From NCBI GenBank assembly GCA_020852515.1, contig JADZAS010000002.1:1-64000 (forward strand): a DNA stretch of 64,000 nt, written 5' to 3'. The DNA comes from Phycisphaerales bacterium. GTDB taxonomy: Bacteria; Planctomycetota; Phycisphaerae; Phycisphaerales; UBA5793. The notes under the pieces were generated by a model. The model saw only the letters and a program-made list of their open reading frames with translations, was not told the origin of the DNA and made no database searches. The translations under genes and the position numbers were made by a program. Shown here piece by piece: positions 56,464 through 64,000 of the stretch. How positions within the stretch are numbered: position 1 is the stretch's first letter; the number at the start of each line of letters is the position of its first letter.

Positions 56464-59400
56464 TCAGACCGCAACGGCCGCCTTCTCTGTGAATACCTGC
56501 AGCCGGCGCTTGAGTACGCTCAGCAGCGTGCCCGGTTCGCTGGCGGCATCGCTCGGGCGGTAGTACACCTCGGCCGGCGCATCGCCGGCGTCAACCAGCC
56601 GCACCGTGCCCGGCACACCCTGCAGCGCTTCGGCCAGACGGCCGGCGCCCGCCGCGCGGAAGATGAGATCGCTCTCGTGGCGCACCAGCGCCGACACGCC
56701 GGCCATTGCGGCGAGAACGCGCACCTCGGTGAGGCGAAAAAGCATGTCCGCCGCAGCCGGCATCGTGCCGTAGGCATCCACGAGATCGCTCTGAACCCTG
56801 GCGAGATCTTCGAGGCTCCGCGCCTGGCTGATGCGGCGGTACGCCTCCATGCGCCGCAGGTCGGCTGGAATGTACGACCTGGGAATCGACGCCTCGATGT
56901 CGAGTTCGATTTCCGTGTCGACCGGCCGCAGATCCGGTTCGCGCTTGAGGTCCTTCACGGCGGTTTCGAGCAGGTGGCAGTACATCTCGTAGCCGACCGC
57001 CGCGATGTGGCCGGACTGCTCGGCCCCGAGCAGATTGCCGGCGCCGCGGATTTCCAGGTCGCGCATGGCGATCTTGAAGCCGGCGCCGAGCATGGAGAAC
57101 TCTTCGATCGCCCGCAGCCGCCGCGCCGCAACTGACGTGACGGCCTTGTCGCGCGGCAGCAGCAGGTAGCAGTATGCCCGGTGTTTGGAGCGCCCGACGC
57201 GGCCTCGCAACTGGTGGAGATCGGCCAGGCCGAAGTTCGTCGCTTCGTTGATGAACATGGTGTTGGCGCTGGCGATGTCAATACCCGACTCGATGATCGT
57301 CGTGCACACGAGAATGTCCGCCTCGTGACGGATGAACTTGATCATGACCTCTTCGAGTTCGCGGTCGGGCATCTGGCCGTGACCGATGAGCACGCGGGCC
57401 CCGGGCGCCATCCGCTGCACCTGGTCGGCGATGCTCTTGATGTTGTGCACGCGGTTGTGCACGAAGAACACCTGCCCCTGCCGCGCCAGTTCGCGGCTGA
57501 TCGCCTGCGCCAGGCGCCGGTCGTTCCAGGGAATCACTTCCGTCACCACCGCGCGGCGGTCGGTCGGCGCCGTGGTAAGCGAAGAGATGTCGCGCAAGCC
57601 GAGCATCGACATGTGCAGCGTGCGCGGAATCGGCGTGGCGCTGAGCGTGAGCACGTCAGCCGTGAGGCGAAACTGCAGCAACCGCTGCTTGTGCTCGACG
57701 CCGAAGCGCTGCTCTTCGTCGATGACCACCAGCCCGAGGTCGGCGAACTTCACATCCTTGCTCAGCAGGCGGTGCGTGCCGATGATGACATCGACCGCGC
57801 CCTCGCGCAGGCCGCGGATGATCTCCTTGGACTGTTTGGCCGTCTGGAAGCGCGAGATGACCTCGACGCGAAAAGGGTAATCGGCGAATCGCTGGCGAAA
57901 GGTCTGATGGTGCTGCTCGGCGAGCACGGTTGTGGGGACGAGGATGGCGACCTGCTTGCCGTACTCTGCGGCCTTGAACGCCGCGCGAATCGCCAGTTCG
58001 GTCTTGCCGAATCCCACGTCGCCGCAGAGCAGCCGATCCATCGGCCGATCGCTGTGCATGTCCTTCTTGATCTCGGCGATGGCGGCGAGCTGGTCGGGCG
58101 TCTCGTCGTAGGGAAACTCGGCTTCGAACTGCTTCTGCCACGCCGTGTCATTGGGATAGCGAATGCCCGGCACGTGCTGGCGCGCCGCCTGGATGCGCAG
58201 CATCTCGGCCGCGAGATCGCGGACCGCTTCGCTGACCTGCTCTTTCTGGCGGGTCCACTTCCTGCCGCCCATGTGCGAGAGCGGCGGCTTGCCGTCGAAC
58301 CCGCCGACGTATTTCTGCACGAGGTCGATGCGCGTCAGCGGCACGTGCAGGCGCGTGCTGCCGGCAAATTCGAGCGTGAGGTACTCGCGTGCCGGCGCGT
58401 TGTCGTTGCGCCGGCCGTCGGTGCGGTTGATGCGCAGTGTCGCGAGTTCGACGAACCTGGCAATGCCGTGGTCCCGGTGCACGACGTAATCGCCGGGTGC
58501 GATTTCGAGGAACGCATCCAACGCGCGCCCGGCGCGCAGCCGCTTTGTGCTCCTGCGAATGTGATAGCGATGCAGGAGTTCGTGGTAAGGCGTCAGCGCC
58601 AGCCGCTGCCCGCCTTCGGACAGCCACACAAACCCACGGTGCAGGTAGGACACGACCGATTCGATCTCGCCCACGCCCTGCGGCGCTGCGTCAGCGACCA
58701 GTTCCCGAAAGCGCTGGCGCTCGCCTTCGCTGTTGCACAGGACGACGACGCGATCGTGCCCCGCCGCCAGCTCGACGAGTTCGCGCACCGCTTCCTTCGC
58801 ATCTTCGGCAAAGGGGGGCAGAGATTCGACGGGCAGATCGATCGTGGCGTCGGGATCGGTCGCGCCGACGGGGTGGGCGTCGATCTGCAGATAGGTGAAG
58901 CGCCGCAGGTCGGCGAGCACCGCCGGCGGGCCAAACACGGCGCCACCCGAGATCGCCCGTTCGTAGTAGCCGCGCCCCTGCTCGGTCACCTCCATAAGTT
59001 CGTGCAGGATGATGATGGCGTCGTCGCGCAGGTGCCTGGTCAGCAGCGTGCCGCCTTCTTCGCTGAGCAGCGCGCTCACGGTCGCGCCGACGATCTGGAC
59101 TTCGTCGATGCGCCGATCGGTGGCGAGCGTGTCGGGATCGACTTCGCTGATGGCTTCGATCTCATCGCCGAAGAAATCGAGGCGCACCGGCGGGGTGTCG
59201 TCGCCGCGGCCGGCGGGGTAGATGTCGATCAGCCCGCCGCGCACGGCGAACTGGCCGGGCCCGTCGAGCGCCGGCACGCGCAGATAACCCGCGGCCTCGA
59301 GCCACGCCAGCAGTTCGCCGGTGGGCTGAGTCTGGCCGACGCGGAGATTCAGGCACAAGCTCCCCAGCCGCCCCGCCTCGGGCACTGCCTGCATGAGCGC

Positions 59401-59865
59401 GTGGATGGGTGCGACGATGACTTCGGGCGTCTCGCCGTCGATGACCAGGCGGACGAGTTCGAGACGCTGGCCGAGCAGTTCGGGGTTGACGCCGGTTTCG
59501 CCGGGCAGGACCTCGAGTGCCGGAAACAGCCGCGCCGCAACGCCCAGGCCGCGCAGCTCATCCACCGCCTCATCCGCATCATCGATGTGGGCAGTGACCA
59601 ACAGGATGGGCCCACTCTTCTCCCTCCCCGGGCTTTGCGGGGGAGGACCGGGGAAGGGGCCGCCTTTTGCCTGCTCGATCGCCTCCATCGGGTGGCATGG
59701 CCTCGCGCCTCGCGTGGCTATGCCCTGCAACGCAGCCGCGACCACCACACTCACCGTTGAAGCATTGCCGCCGGGGATGCGCGCATACGTCTCGCGACCC
59801 TCTGCGAGCCGCTGGGCAAGCACGCGTATCGATTCGTGTGCAGAAATCGGCCCCAGCCAGTCCAC
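56464..59865 (-). CDS. mfd: Transcription-repair coupling factor
   Basis: 1133 aa from GTG 59865. Mfd removes stalled RNA polymerase and recruits the UvrA machinery. N-terminal UvrB-homology part, RNA-polymerase interaction domain (PGDYVVHRDHGIARFVELAT), helicase with Walker A GDVGFGKTELAIRAAFKAAE, motif II VVIDEEQRFGVEHKQRLLQF, LSATPIPRTLHMSMLGLRD, STTIIES-like region CTTIIESGIDIASANTMF and the LRGRVGRSKHRAYCYLL motif. Normal length. The 180-bp gap after its start toward the glutaredoxin-like gene is empty. Confidence 0.97.
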   Translation of the reverse strand: MDWLGPISAHESIRVLAQRLAEGRETYARIPGGNASTVSVVVAAALQGIATRGARPCHPMEAIEQAKGGPFPGPPPQSPGREKSGPILLVTAHIDDADEAVDELRGLGVAARLFPALEVLPGETGVNPELLGQRLELVRLVIDGETPEVIVAPIHALMQAVPEAGRLGSLCLNLRVGQTQPTGELLAWLEAAGYLRVPALDGPGQFAVRGGLIDIYPAGRGDDTPPVRLDFFGDEIEAISEVDPDTLATDRRIDEVQIVGATVSALLSEEGGTLLTRHLRDDAIIILHELMEVTEQGRGYYERAISGGAVFGPPAVLADLRRFTYLQIDAHPVGATDPDATIDLPVESLPPFAEDAKEAVRELVELAAGHDRVVVLCNSEGERQRFRELVADAAPQGVGEIESVVSYLHRGFVWLSEGGQRLALTPYHELLHRYHIRRSTKRLRAGRALDAFLEIAPGDYVVHRDHGIARFVELATLRINRTDGRRNDNAPAREYLTLEFAGSTRLHVPLTRIDLVQKYVGGFDGKPPLSHMGGRKWTRQKEQVSEAVRDLAAEMLRIQAARQHVPGIRYPNDTAWQKQFEAEFPYDETPDQLAAIAEIKKDMHSDRPMDRLLCGDVGFGKTELAIRAAFKAAEYGKQVAILVPTTVLAEQHHQTFRQRFADYPFRVEVISRFQTAKQSKEIIRGLREGAVDVIIGTHRLLSKDVKFADLGLVVIDEEQRFGVEHKQRLLQFRLTADVLTLSATPIPRTLHMSMLGLRDISSLTTAPTDRRAVVTEVIPWNDRRLAQAISRELARQGQVFFVHNRVHNIKSIADQVQRMAPGARVLIGHGQMPDRELEEVMIKFIRHEADILVCTTIIESGIDIASANTMFINEATNFGLADLHQLRGRVGRSKHRAYCYLLLPRDKAVTSVAARRLRAIEEFSMLGAGFKIAMRDLEIRGAGNLLGAEQSGHIAAVGYEMYCHLLETAVKDLKREPDLRPVDTEIELDIEASIPRSYIPADLRRMEAYRRISQARSLEDLARVQSDLVDAYGTMPAAADMLFRLTEVRVLAAMAGVSALVRHESDLIFRAAGAGRLAEALQGVPGTVRLVDAGDAPAEVYYRPSDAASEPGTLLSVLKRRLQVFTEKAAVAV

Positions 59866-60045
59866 CGTGCATCTCCAGCGCGCACGCCCACGCCGCGAAC
59901 TCCGGACCGACCGGGGCCGCTGACGTGCAGTTGTGTTGCCCGGATTCTACTCCACCGGTGGTCCGGGCCGCACCGCAGTGCACTGCGCGAATAGGATTCG
60001 TCCAGAGCCGCGAACTTCCCCCGAATCCAAAGCCCCGGACGACGC

Positions 60046-60297
60046 ATGGCCGATCTTGTTTTCTACACGCGGAGCAACTGCGGACTGTGCGACCGGCTCA
60101 AGGCGATGGTCGAGGCGATCATCGACGGCGACGGCCGGGATGATCTTCGGCTCGTCGAACAGGACATCGACGGCGATCCGGGGCTGATCGAGCAGTTCCG
60201 CTTTCGCGTGCCGGTGGTCATGCATGGAGACGCCGTCATCCTCGAAGGCAAGCCCGACGAGCAGGAAGTGCGGCAGGCGCTGGACGCGATAGATTGA
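60046..60297 (+). CDS. Small glutaredoxin-like protein (DUF836 type)
   Basis: 83 aa, cytosolic. Thioredoxin-fold start LVFYTRSNCGLCDRLKAMVE with redox motif CGLC, then VEQDIDGDPGLIEQFRFRVP and VVMHGDAVILEGKPDEQEVR, typical of the DUF836/glutaredoxin-like group. Probably a thiol-disulfide protein; partner unknown. Between mfd (divergent) and the PBP2 gene. Confidence 0.85.
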   Translation: MADLVFYTRSNCGLCDRLKAMVEAIIDGDGRDDLRLVEQDIDGDPGLIEQFRFRVPVVMHGDAVILEGKPDEQEVRQALDAID

Positions 60298-60432
60298 GGC
60301 CCACGGGCGATGCCCGCGCCGCCTGAAGCCAAATCCCCATCCCGGCGCCCCCGACCCGATCGACCGGATCCGGGGCAAGCAGGCCGGGGGAGGAGGGAGA
60401 CTGGATCCCTGCCTGCGCAGGGATGACAAGGA
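60298..60432 (-). repeat. Widespread intergenic repeat (spurious peptide VIPAQAGIQ)
   Basis: On the minus strand the part near 60392-60432 reads CTTGTCATCCCTGCGCAGGC then GGGATCCAG, the well-known intergenic repeat whose false translation gives VIPAQAGIQ and CHPCAGRDPVS. It contains a palindrome around CCTGCGCAGG. Its last bases supply an ATG (60423) that precedes the true PBP2 start. Confidence 0.7.
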
Positions 60433-60434
60433 CC

Positions 60435-62813
60435 ATGAAACGCGACGCGATCATCCCGAGCATGTTCCACCGCCGGCTGCTGCTGCTGCTGACGATGGTC
60501 GTTCTGGCCATGTTCGTGCTCGTCGGGCAGTTGTACCGGCTCACCGTCGTGCACGGGGCCGAGCACCGCAACGTTGTCGAGTCGGCCCTCGTGGACACCG
60601 AGCTGCTGCCGACCTATCGCGGCCGCATCGTCGATCGCAATGGCGAGGTACTGGCGCTCGACCGCCCCTGCTTTGACGTGCTGGTGGACTACCGGCTCAT
60701 CAGCGGCGAGTGGGCCATCGCCGCGGCCGGCGCCGAGGCCCGGCGCACGCACCGCGAGGAGTGGAACGAACTGAGCCGGGCCCGGCGCGATGAACTCATC
60801 GAAGAGTACAAGCCGCGCTACGACCGGCAGGTCGAGAACGTGTGGCGCGATCTGGCGCGCCTGGGCGAAACGCCGCTTGAAGAGATAGAGCAGCGGCGCG
60901 ACGCTATCTCCGGGCGCGTCGAAGCCATGGCGCAGCATCTCTATGAGAAGTGGGCGGTGGCGTATTACCGCCAGTTTCAGACGAGCGTCACGGTCGAAGA
61001 CGTGGCCAAGCCGATCCTTGAGCAGCGCCAGCCGCACGTCATCCTCACGCGCATTCCATCAGGCCAGGAAGGCGCGTTCAAGGAACTGTCCTTGAGCGGG
61101 CCGCAGATCGCCAAAGATCAGCCCGGCATCACGGTGCGCACGTCCGGCACGCGCGACTACCCCTGGAGCCGCACGCAGGTGACGCTCGATCGCTCGCACC
61201 TGCCCACTCCGCTGCGCAGCGATGAGCCGCAGGTCATTGAGATCGACGGCTCGATGTCGCAGTTGCTCGGCTCGCTTCGCGACGAAGTGAACGCCAGTGA
61301 ACTGGCCGCGTGGCCGCTCTTTGGCGGCGACGGCGAGATCATCGACCTGCAGGGCTACCTCGCCGGAGACGAAGTCGGATCCTCGGGCATGGAGCGGGCG
61401 CTCGAGGCCACGCTGCGCGGCACGCGCGGGCACATCACGCGGCACGTGGATGACAAGCCCGATGAACGCGTCGAGCCCCGGCCCGGCGGGAACGTCCAAC
61501 TCACCATCGATGCGCGGCTGCAGACCCGCGTTCAGGCGCTTCTCGATCCCGGTTTCGGCCTCACGCGCGTGCAGCCGTGGCACGGGCACGAGAACGAACT
61601 GCCGCTCGGCACGCCGCTGGCCGCCGGCGCCGTGGTCATCGACGTGAAGACCAGCGAGGTGCTCGCGCTCGTGTCGTCCCCGACGTCGCGCCCCAGGGCC
61701 ATCGACGAGTACCGCGCGGCTCTCAAGGCTGAAGCAGACATCGAGGACGAGGCCAACAAACACAGAGCCCTTGACAAAAGGACTCATGAAAAGCGCGAGA
61801 CGCTCGAGCAGTTCGACCGTGATTTTCCATCGCCTGAGACCTGGAGCCTGGCGGTCGATTGGCCCTACGCGCCCGGCTCGATTGTCAAGCCGCTGTTTCT
61901 CTCGTGGGCCATGTCGCACGGCGCGTGGAATCTGAATCGCACGGTCGATTGCCAGGGGCACTTCTACCCGGAGAACCGCGAAGCGCTGCGCTGCTGGATC
62001 TACCGCGCGCCTTCGTATGCGGTGCACGGCCCGCTGGGGCCGGTGGAGGCCATCGCGCGAAGCTGCAACATGTACTTCTACACCATCGGGCACACGCTCG
62101 GTCTGGAGCGATGCACGCAGGTCTACGAGGACTGGGGCCTCGGCCGCGACTTCGACATCGGTCTGCCGTTCTACAACCGCCCGGTTGAGTACAGCGCAGC
62201 GCCCGGCCGCAACGAGCCGCTCATGCTCGCCATGGGCCAGGGCAGCGTGGCGTGGACGCCCCTGCACGCCGCGGCGGCTTATGCAGCGCTGGCGCGCGGC
62301 GGGTACTACATCTCGCCGACGCTCATCCGCGATGATCCACGGGGGGTGCGACCGATTCGCGATGATCTCGAACTCGATGATCAAGCGATCTATCTCTCGC
62401 TCAAGGGCCTGCACGAGGTCGTCAACAACCAGCAATACGGCGGCGCGCGGCATATCGAAACCGACCCCGCCAACCATCACTACGAGCCGATCTTCAACGC
62501 TCAGAGCGTCAACGTCTGGGGCAAGACCGGCACGGCCCAGCAGCAGTGGCCCAGCCGGATCATCCAGTATGACTTGGGCGGCCGGCCGCTGGTGGATGCG
62601 GCGGGAAGACTGCAGTTCGTGCAGCGGGCGCCGGCCATCGGATCGCACTCGTGGTTCGTCGGCCTCGTCGGGCCGGGCTCGGGCGACGGGCGCGGTCAGC
62701 CGGAGTACGCCATCGCCGTCATCGTCCAGTGGGGCGGCTCAGGCAGCCGCTGCGCCGGGCCGATCGCCAACCAGATCATCCACGCACTCAAGGCCGAGGG
62801 GTATCTGCCATGA
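60435..62813 (+). CDS. mrdA: Penicillin-binding protein 2 (elongation transpeptidase)
   Basis: 792 aa from ATG 60435; the in-frame ATG at 60423 is part of the repeat. One N-terminal transmembrane segment (LLLLLTMVVLAMFVLVGQLY), PBP dimerisation domain (TYRGRIVDRNGEVLALDRPC), and a transpeptidase domain with SxxK in YAPGSIVKPLF, SxN in RSCNMYFYTIG and KTG in WGKTGTAQQQW. About 170 residues longer than E. coli PBP2, with extra helical segments at about 95-190 and an insert near IDEYRAALKAEADIEDEANK. Overlaps rodA by 4 bases; together they build the side wall. Confidence 0.92.
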   Translation: MKRDAIIPSMFHRRLLLLLTMVVLAMFVLVGQLYRLTVVHGAEHRNVVESALVDTELLPTYRGRIVDRNGEVLALDRPCFDVLVDYRLISGEWAIAAAGAEARRTHREEWNELSRARRDELIEEYKPRYDRQVENVWRDLARLGETPLEEIEQRRDAISGRVEAMAQHLYEKWAVAYYRQFQTSVTVEDVAKPILEQRQPHVILTRIPSGQEGAFKELSLSGPQIAKDQPGITVRTSGTRDYPWSRTQVTLDRSHLPTPLRSDEPQVIEIDGSMSQLLGSLRDEVNASELAAWPLFGGDGEIIDLQGYLAGDEVGSSGMERALEATLRGTRGHITRHVDDKPDERVEPRPGGNVQLTIDARLQTRVQALLDPGFGLTRVQPWHGHENELPLGTPLAAGAVVIDVKTSEVLALVSSPTSRPRAIDEYRAALKAEADIEDEANKHRALDKRTHEKRETLEQFDRDFPSPETWSLAVDWPYAPGSIVKPLFLSWAMSHGAWNLNRTVDCQGHFYPENREALRCWIYRAPSYAVHGPLGPVEAIARSCNMYFYTIGHTLGLERCTQVYEDWGLGRDFDIGLPFYNRPVEYSAAPGRNEPLMLAMGQGSVAWTPLHAAAAYAALARGGYYISPTLIRDDPRGVRPIRDDLELDDQAIYLSLKGLHEVVNNQQYGGARHIETDPANHHYEPIFNAQSVNVWGKTGTAQQQWPSRIIQYDLGGRPLVDAAGRLQFVQRAPAIGSHSWFVGLVGPGSGDGRGQPEYAIAVIVQWGGSGSRCAGPIANQIIHALKAEGYLP

Positions 62814-64000
62814 GCAGCCATCCTTCGACGCGAACAATGCCCGGCGGCTCGACGTGGGCCCAGCAGCACCGCCTCACGCCCAACACGCTCAACCAGGCCG
62901 CGCCGTCGTCGGCGATCCCGGGCGTGCTGTGGTGGAATCCGGCGTGGTTTTCCATCGCCGCGGCGCTGGCGCTCAGCGCCATCGGCATCGCCGCCATTAA
63001 TCTGACCGAGCCTCTCGGCGCCGGCACGATCTGGGTGAAGCAGTTCGTCTTCGTGGGCGTTGGGCTCGTCGCGTGCGCTGCGTGCGCCGCCATTTCGCCG
63101 CGCAGCTGGCGCTACATCGCCTATCCGTCGATGGTCGTGGCGATCCTGCTGCTGGTCTTCGTGCTCGTACCCTTCGTGCCGCACGAGATCGTCCGGCCGC
63201 GCAACGGCGCCCGCCGGTGGATCAACCTGGTCATCACCGATTTTCAGCCCAGCGAGGCGGCCAAGATCGTGCTCGTGCTGGCGCTGGCTCACTACCTGCG
63301 CTATCGCAAGAACTACCGCACGCTCACGGGCCTTCTCGTGCCGTTTCTGATCATGCTCATGCCGATGGGTTTGATCCTCGTCGAGCCGGACCTCGGCACG
63401 GCGCTGCTTTTTGGTCCAGTGCTTTTCGCGATGCTGCTCGCCGCCGGTGCGAAGTTGAAGCATCTGTTCACCATTGCCGGCCTGGGCGTGGCCACCATCG
63501 GCCTCATCGCGGTCATCTCGCTCATGGCGGCGCAGCGCCAGCCGCCCGCTTACCCGCTGCTCGAAAAGCACCAGGTGGAACGCATTCAGGGGCTTATCAA
63601 CCAGATCAAGGGCGACCGGCGCTTCGCCGACTCGATTACGTACCAGGCGGACAAGGCGATGACCGTCATCGGCTCGGGCGGGTTCTTCGGCCTCGGGCCC
63701 GAGCGCAGCCGGCTCATCATCCGCACGCAGCGGCTGCCGGAAGACCACAACGACATGGTCTTCGCCGTGGTTGTCAATCGCTGGGGCTTCGTCGGCGCCG
63801 CGTCGATGATCGGCATCTATCTCGTCTATCTCGCCGGGCTCACGATGACCGCGGCGACGACGATGAACCCGTTCGGCCGGCTCGTGTGCGTCGGGTTCGC
63901 CGCGATCATTGCGTCGCAGATGGTCGTGAACATCGGCATGAACATCGGCCTGCTGCCCATCACGGGCATGACTCTGCCGTTCGTGAGTTACGGCGGCTCG
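62810..64000 (+). CDS. rodA: Rod-shape peptidoglycan polymerase RodA (partial, runs off window)
   Basis: SEDS-family glycosyltransferase; ATG 62810 overlaps the mrdA stop (ATGA). 397 codons are visible, without the C-terminus. A soluble N-terminus of about 45 residues precedes multiple transmembrane helices. Motifs: ARRWINLVITDFQPSEAAKI, LILVEPDLGTALLF, and the final LPITGMTLPFVSYGGS. The large loop with QADKAMTVIGSGGFFGLGPE is typical. Works with PBP2 in wall elongation. Confidence 0.93.
   Translation, partial: MSSHPSTRTMPGGSTWAQQHRLTPNTLNQAAPSSAIPGVLWWNPAWFSIAAALALSAIGIAAINLTEPLGAGTIWVKQFVFVGVGLVACAACAAISPRSWRYIAYPSMVVAILLLVFVLVPFVPHEIVRPRNGARRWINLVITDFQPSEAAKIVLVLALAHYLRYRKNYRTLTGLLVPFLIMLMPMGLILVEPDLGTALLFGPVLFAMLLAAGAKLKHLFTIAGLGVATIGLIAVISLMAAQRQPPAYPLLEKHQVERIQGLINQIKGDRRFADSITYQADKAMTVIGSGGFFGLGPERSRLIIRTQRLPEDHNDMVFAVVVNRWGFVGAASMIGIYLVYLAGLTMTAATTMNPFGRLVCVGFAAIIASQMVVNIGMNIGLLPITGMTLPFVSYGGS

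Noticed and set aside
57181-59760. 859-codon open frame opposite mfd
   Set aside because: Composition rich in Arg, His, Asp and Val typical of an antisense shadow in high-GC DNA; mfd on the other strand is certain.

Overview
High-GC bacterial chromosome, most likely from the Planctomycetota and probably near class Phycisphaerae. This is inferred from gene style, not from a marker phylogeny. Signs are membrane proteins with a C-terminal CxxCGY...CPECG zinc ribbon, large secreted SBBP, FG-GAP/VCBS, Kelch-like and beta-helix proteins, a secreted CX4CH protein, and a MutL-type ATPase operon with DUF6754-like membrane proteins. The cell makes peptidoglycan (MurD, PBP2, RodA) and an outer membrane with KDO (KdsA). 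I see no tRNA, rRNA, CRISPR array or prophage.

Layout. 1-4.6 kb: a repeat-rich accessory island. Three paralogous zinc-ribbon membrane genes lie between copies and end fragments of a roughly 280-300 bp element. The element has inverted ends built on GGGACAGGTACGTTT and looks like a deleted REP-associated (Y1/IS200-like) tyrosine transposase unit; an IS630 transposase remnant is also present. 4.8-13.3 kb: MTA phosphorylase, small proteins, and three large secreted proteins. 13.5-20 kb: a CX4CH secreted protein, a coiled-coil lipoprotein, and nadB overlapping two small genes. 20.3-27.1 kb: a six-gene operon of a MutL-like ASKHA ATPase, a barrel/KOW protein and four membrane proteins. 27.2-31.9 kb: a SpoIIE-type phosphatase, rpmI-rplT, a stand-alone ClpC N-domain protein, a DUF6268-like protein and a pabA/trpG glutaminase. 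31.9-40.9 kb: a VCBS secreted protein, mutS, recA, a DUF1444 protein and kdsA. 41-43.2 kb: a second repeat-disturbed patch with a 555-bp tandem duplication carrying twin 133-aa secreted proteins, a truncated secreted gene and a FlgM-like protein. 43.3-56.4 kb: hydrolase, hflX, two overlapping amidohydrolase-fold genes, murD, a fourth zinc-ribbon paralog, a second FlgM-like protein, a SPOR-like lipoprotein, SDR and sulfotransferase. 56.5-64 kb: mfd, a small glutaredoxin-like protein, and the elongation pair mrdA-rodA, which runs off the window.

Most interesting. (1) The MutL-type ATPase has no glutamate mutase or other B12 mutase subunit in the window and sits with membrane proteins of unknown function, so it may power an undescribed membrane machine. 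(2) The zinc-ribbon genes have a regular cassette-like arrangement between transposase-derived palindromic elements. The same repeat core recurs 37-38 kb away at the junction of the 555-bp duplication and at a gene truncation, suggesting it drives local rearrangement. (3) A small four-cysteine C-terminal module of an SBBP protein also exists as free-standing duplicated secreted proteins.
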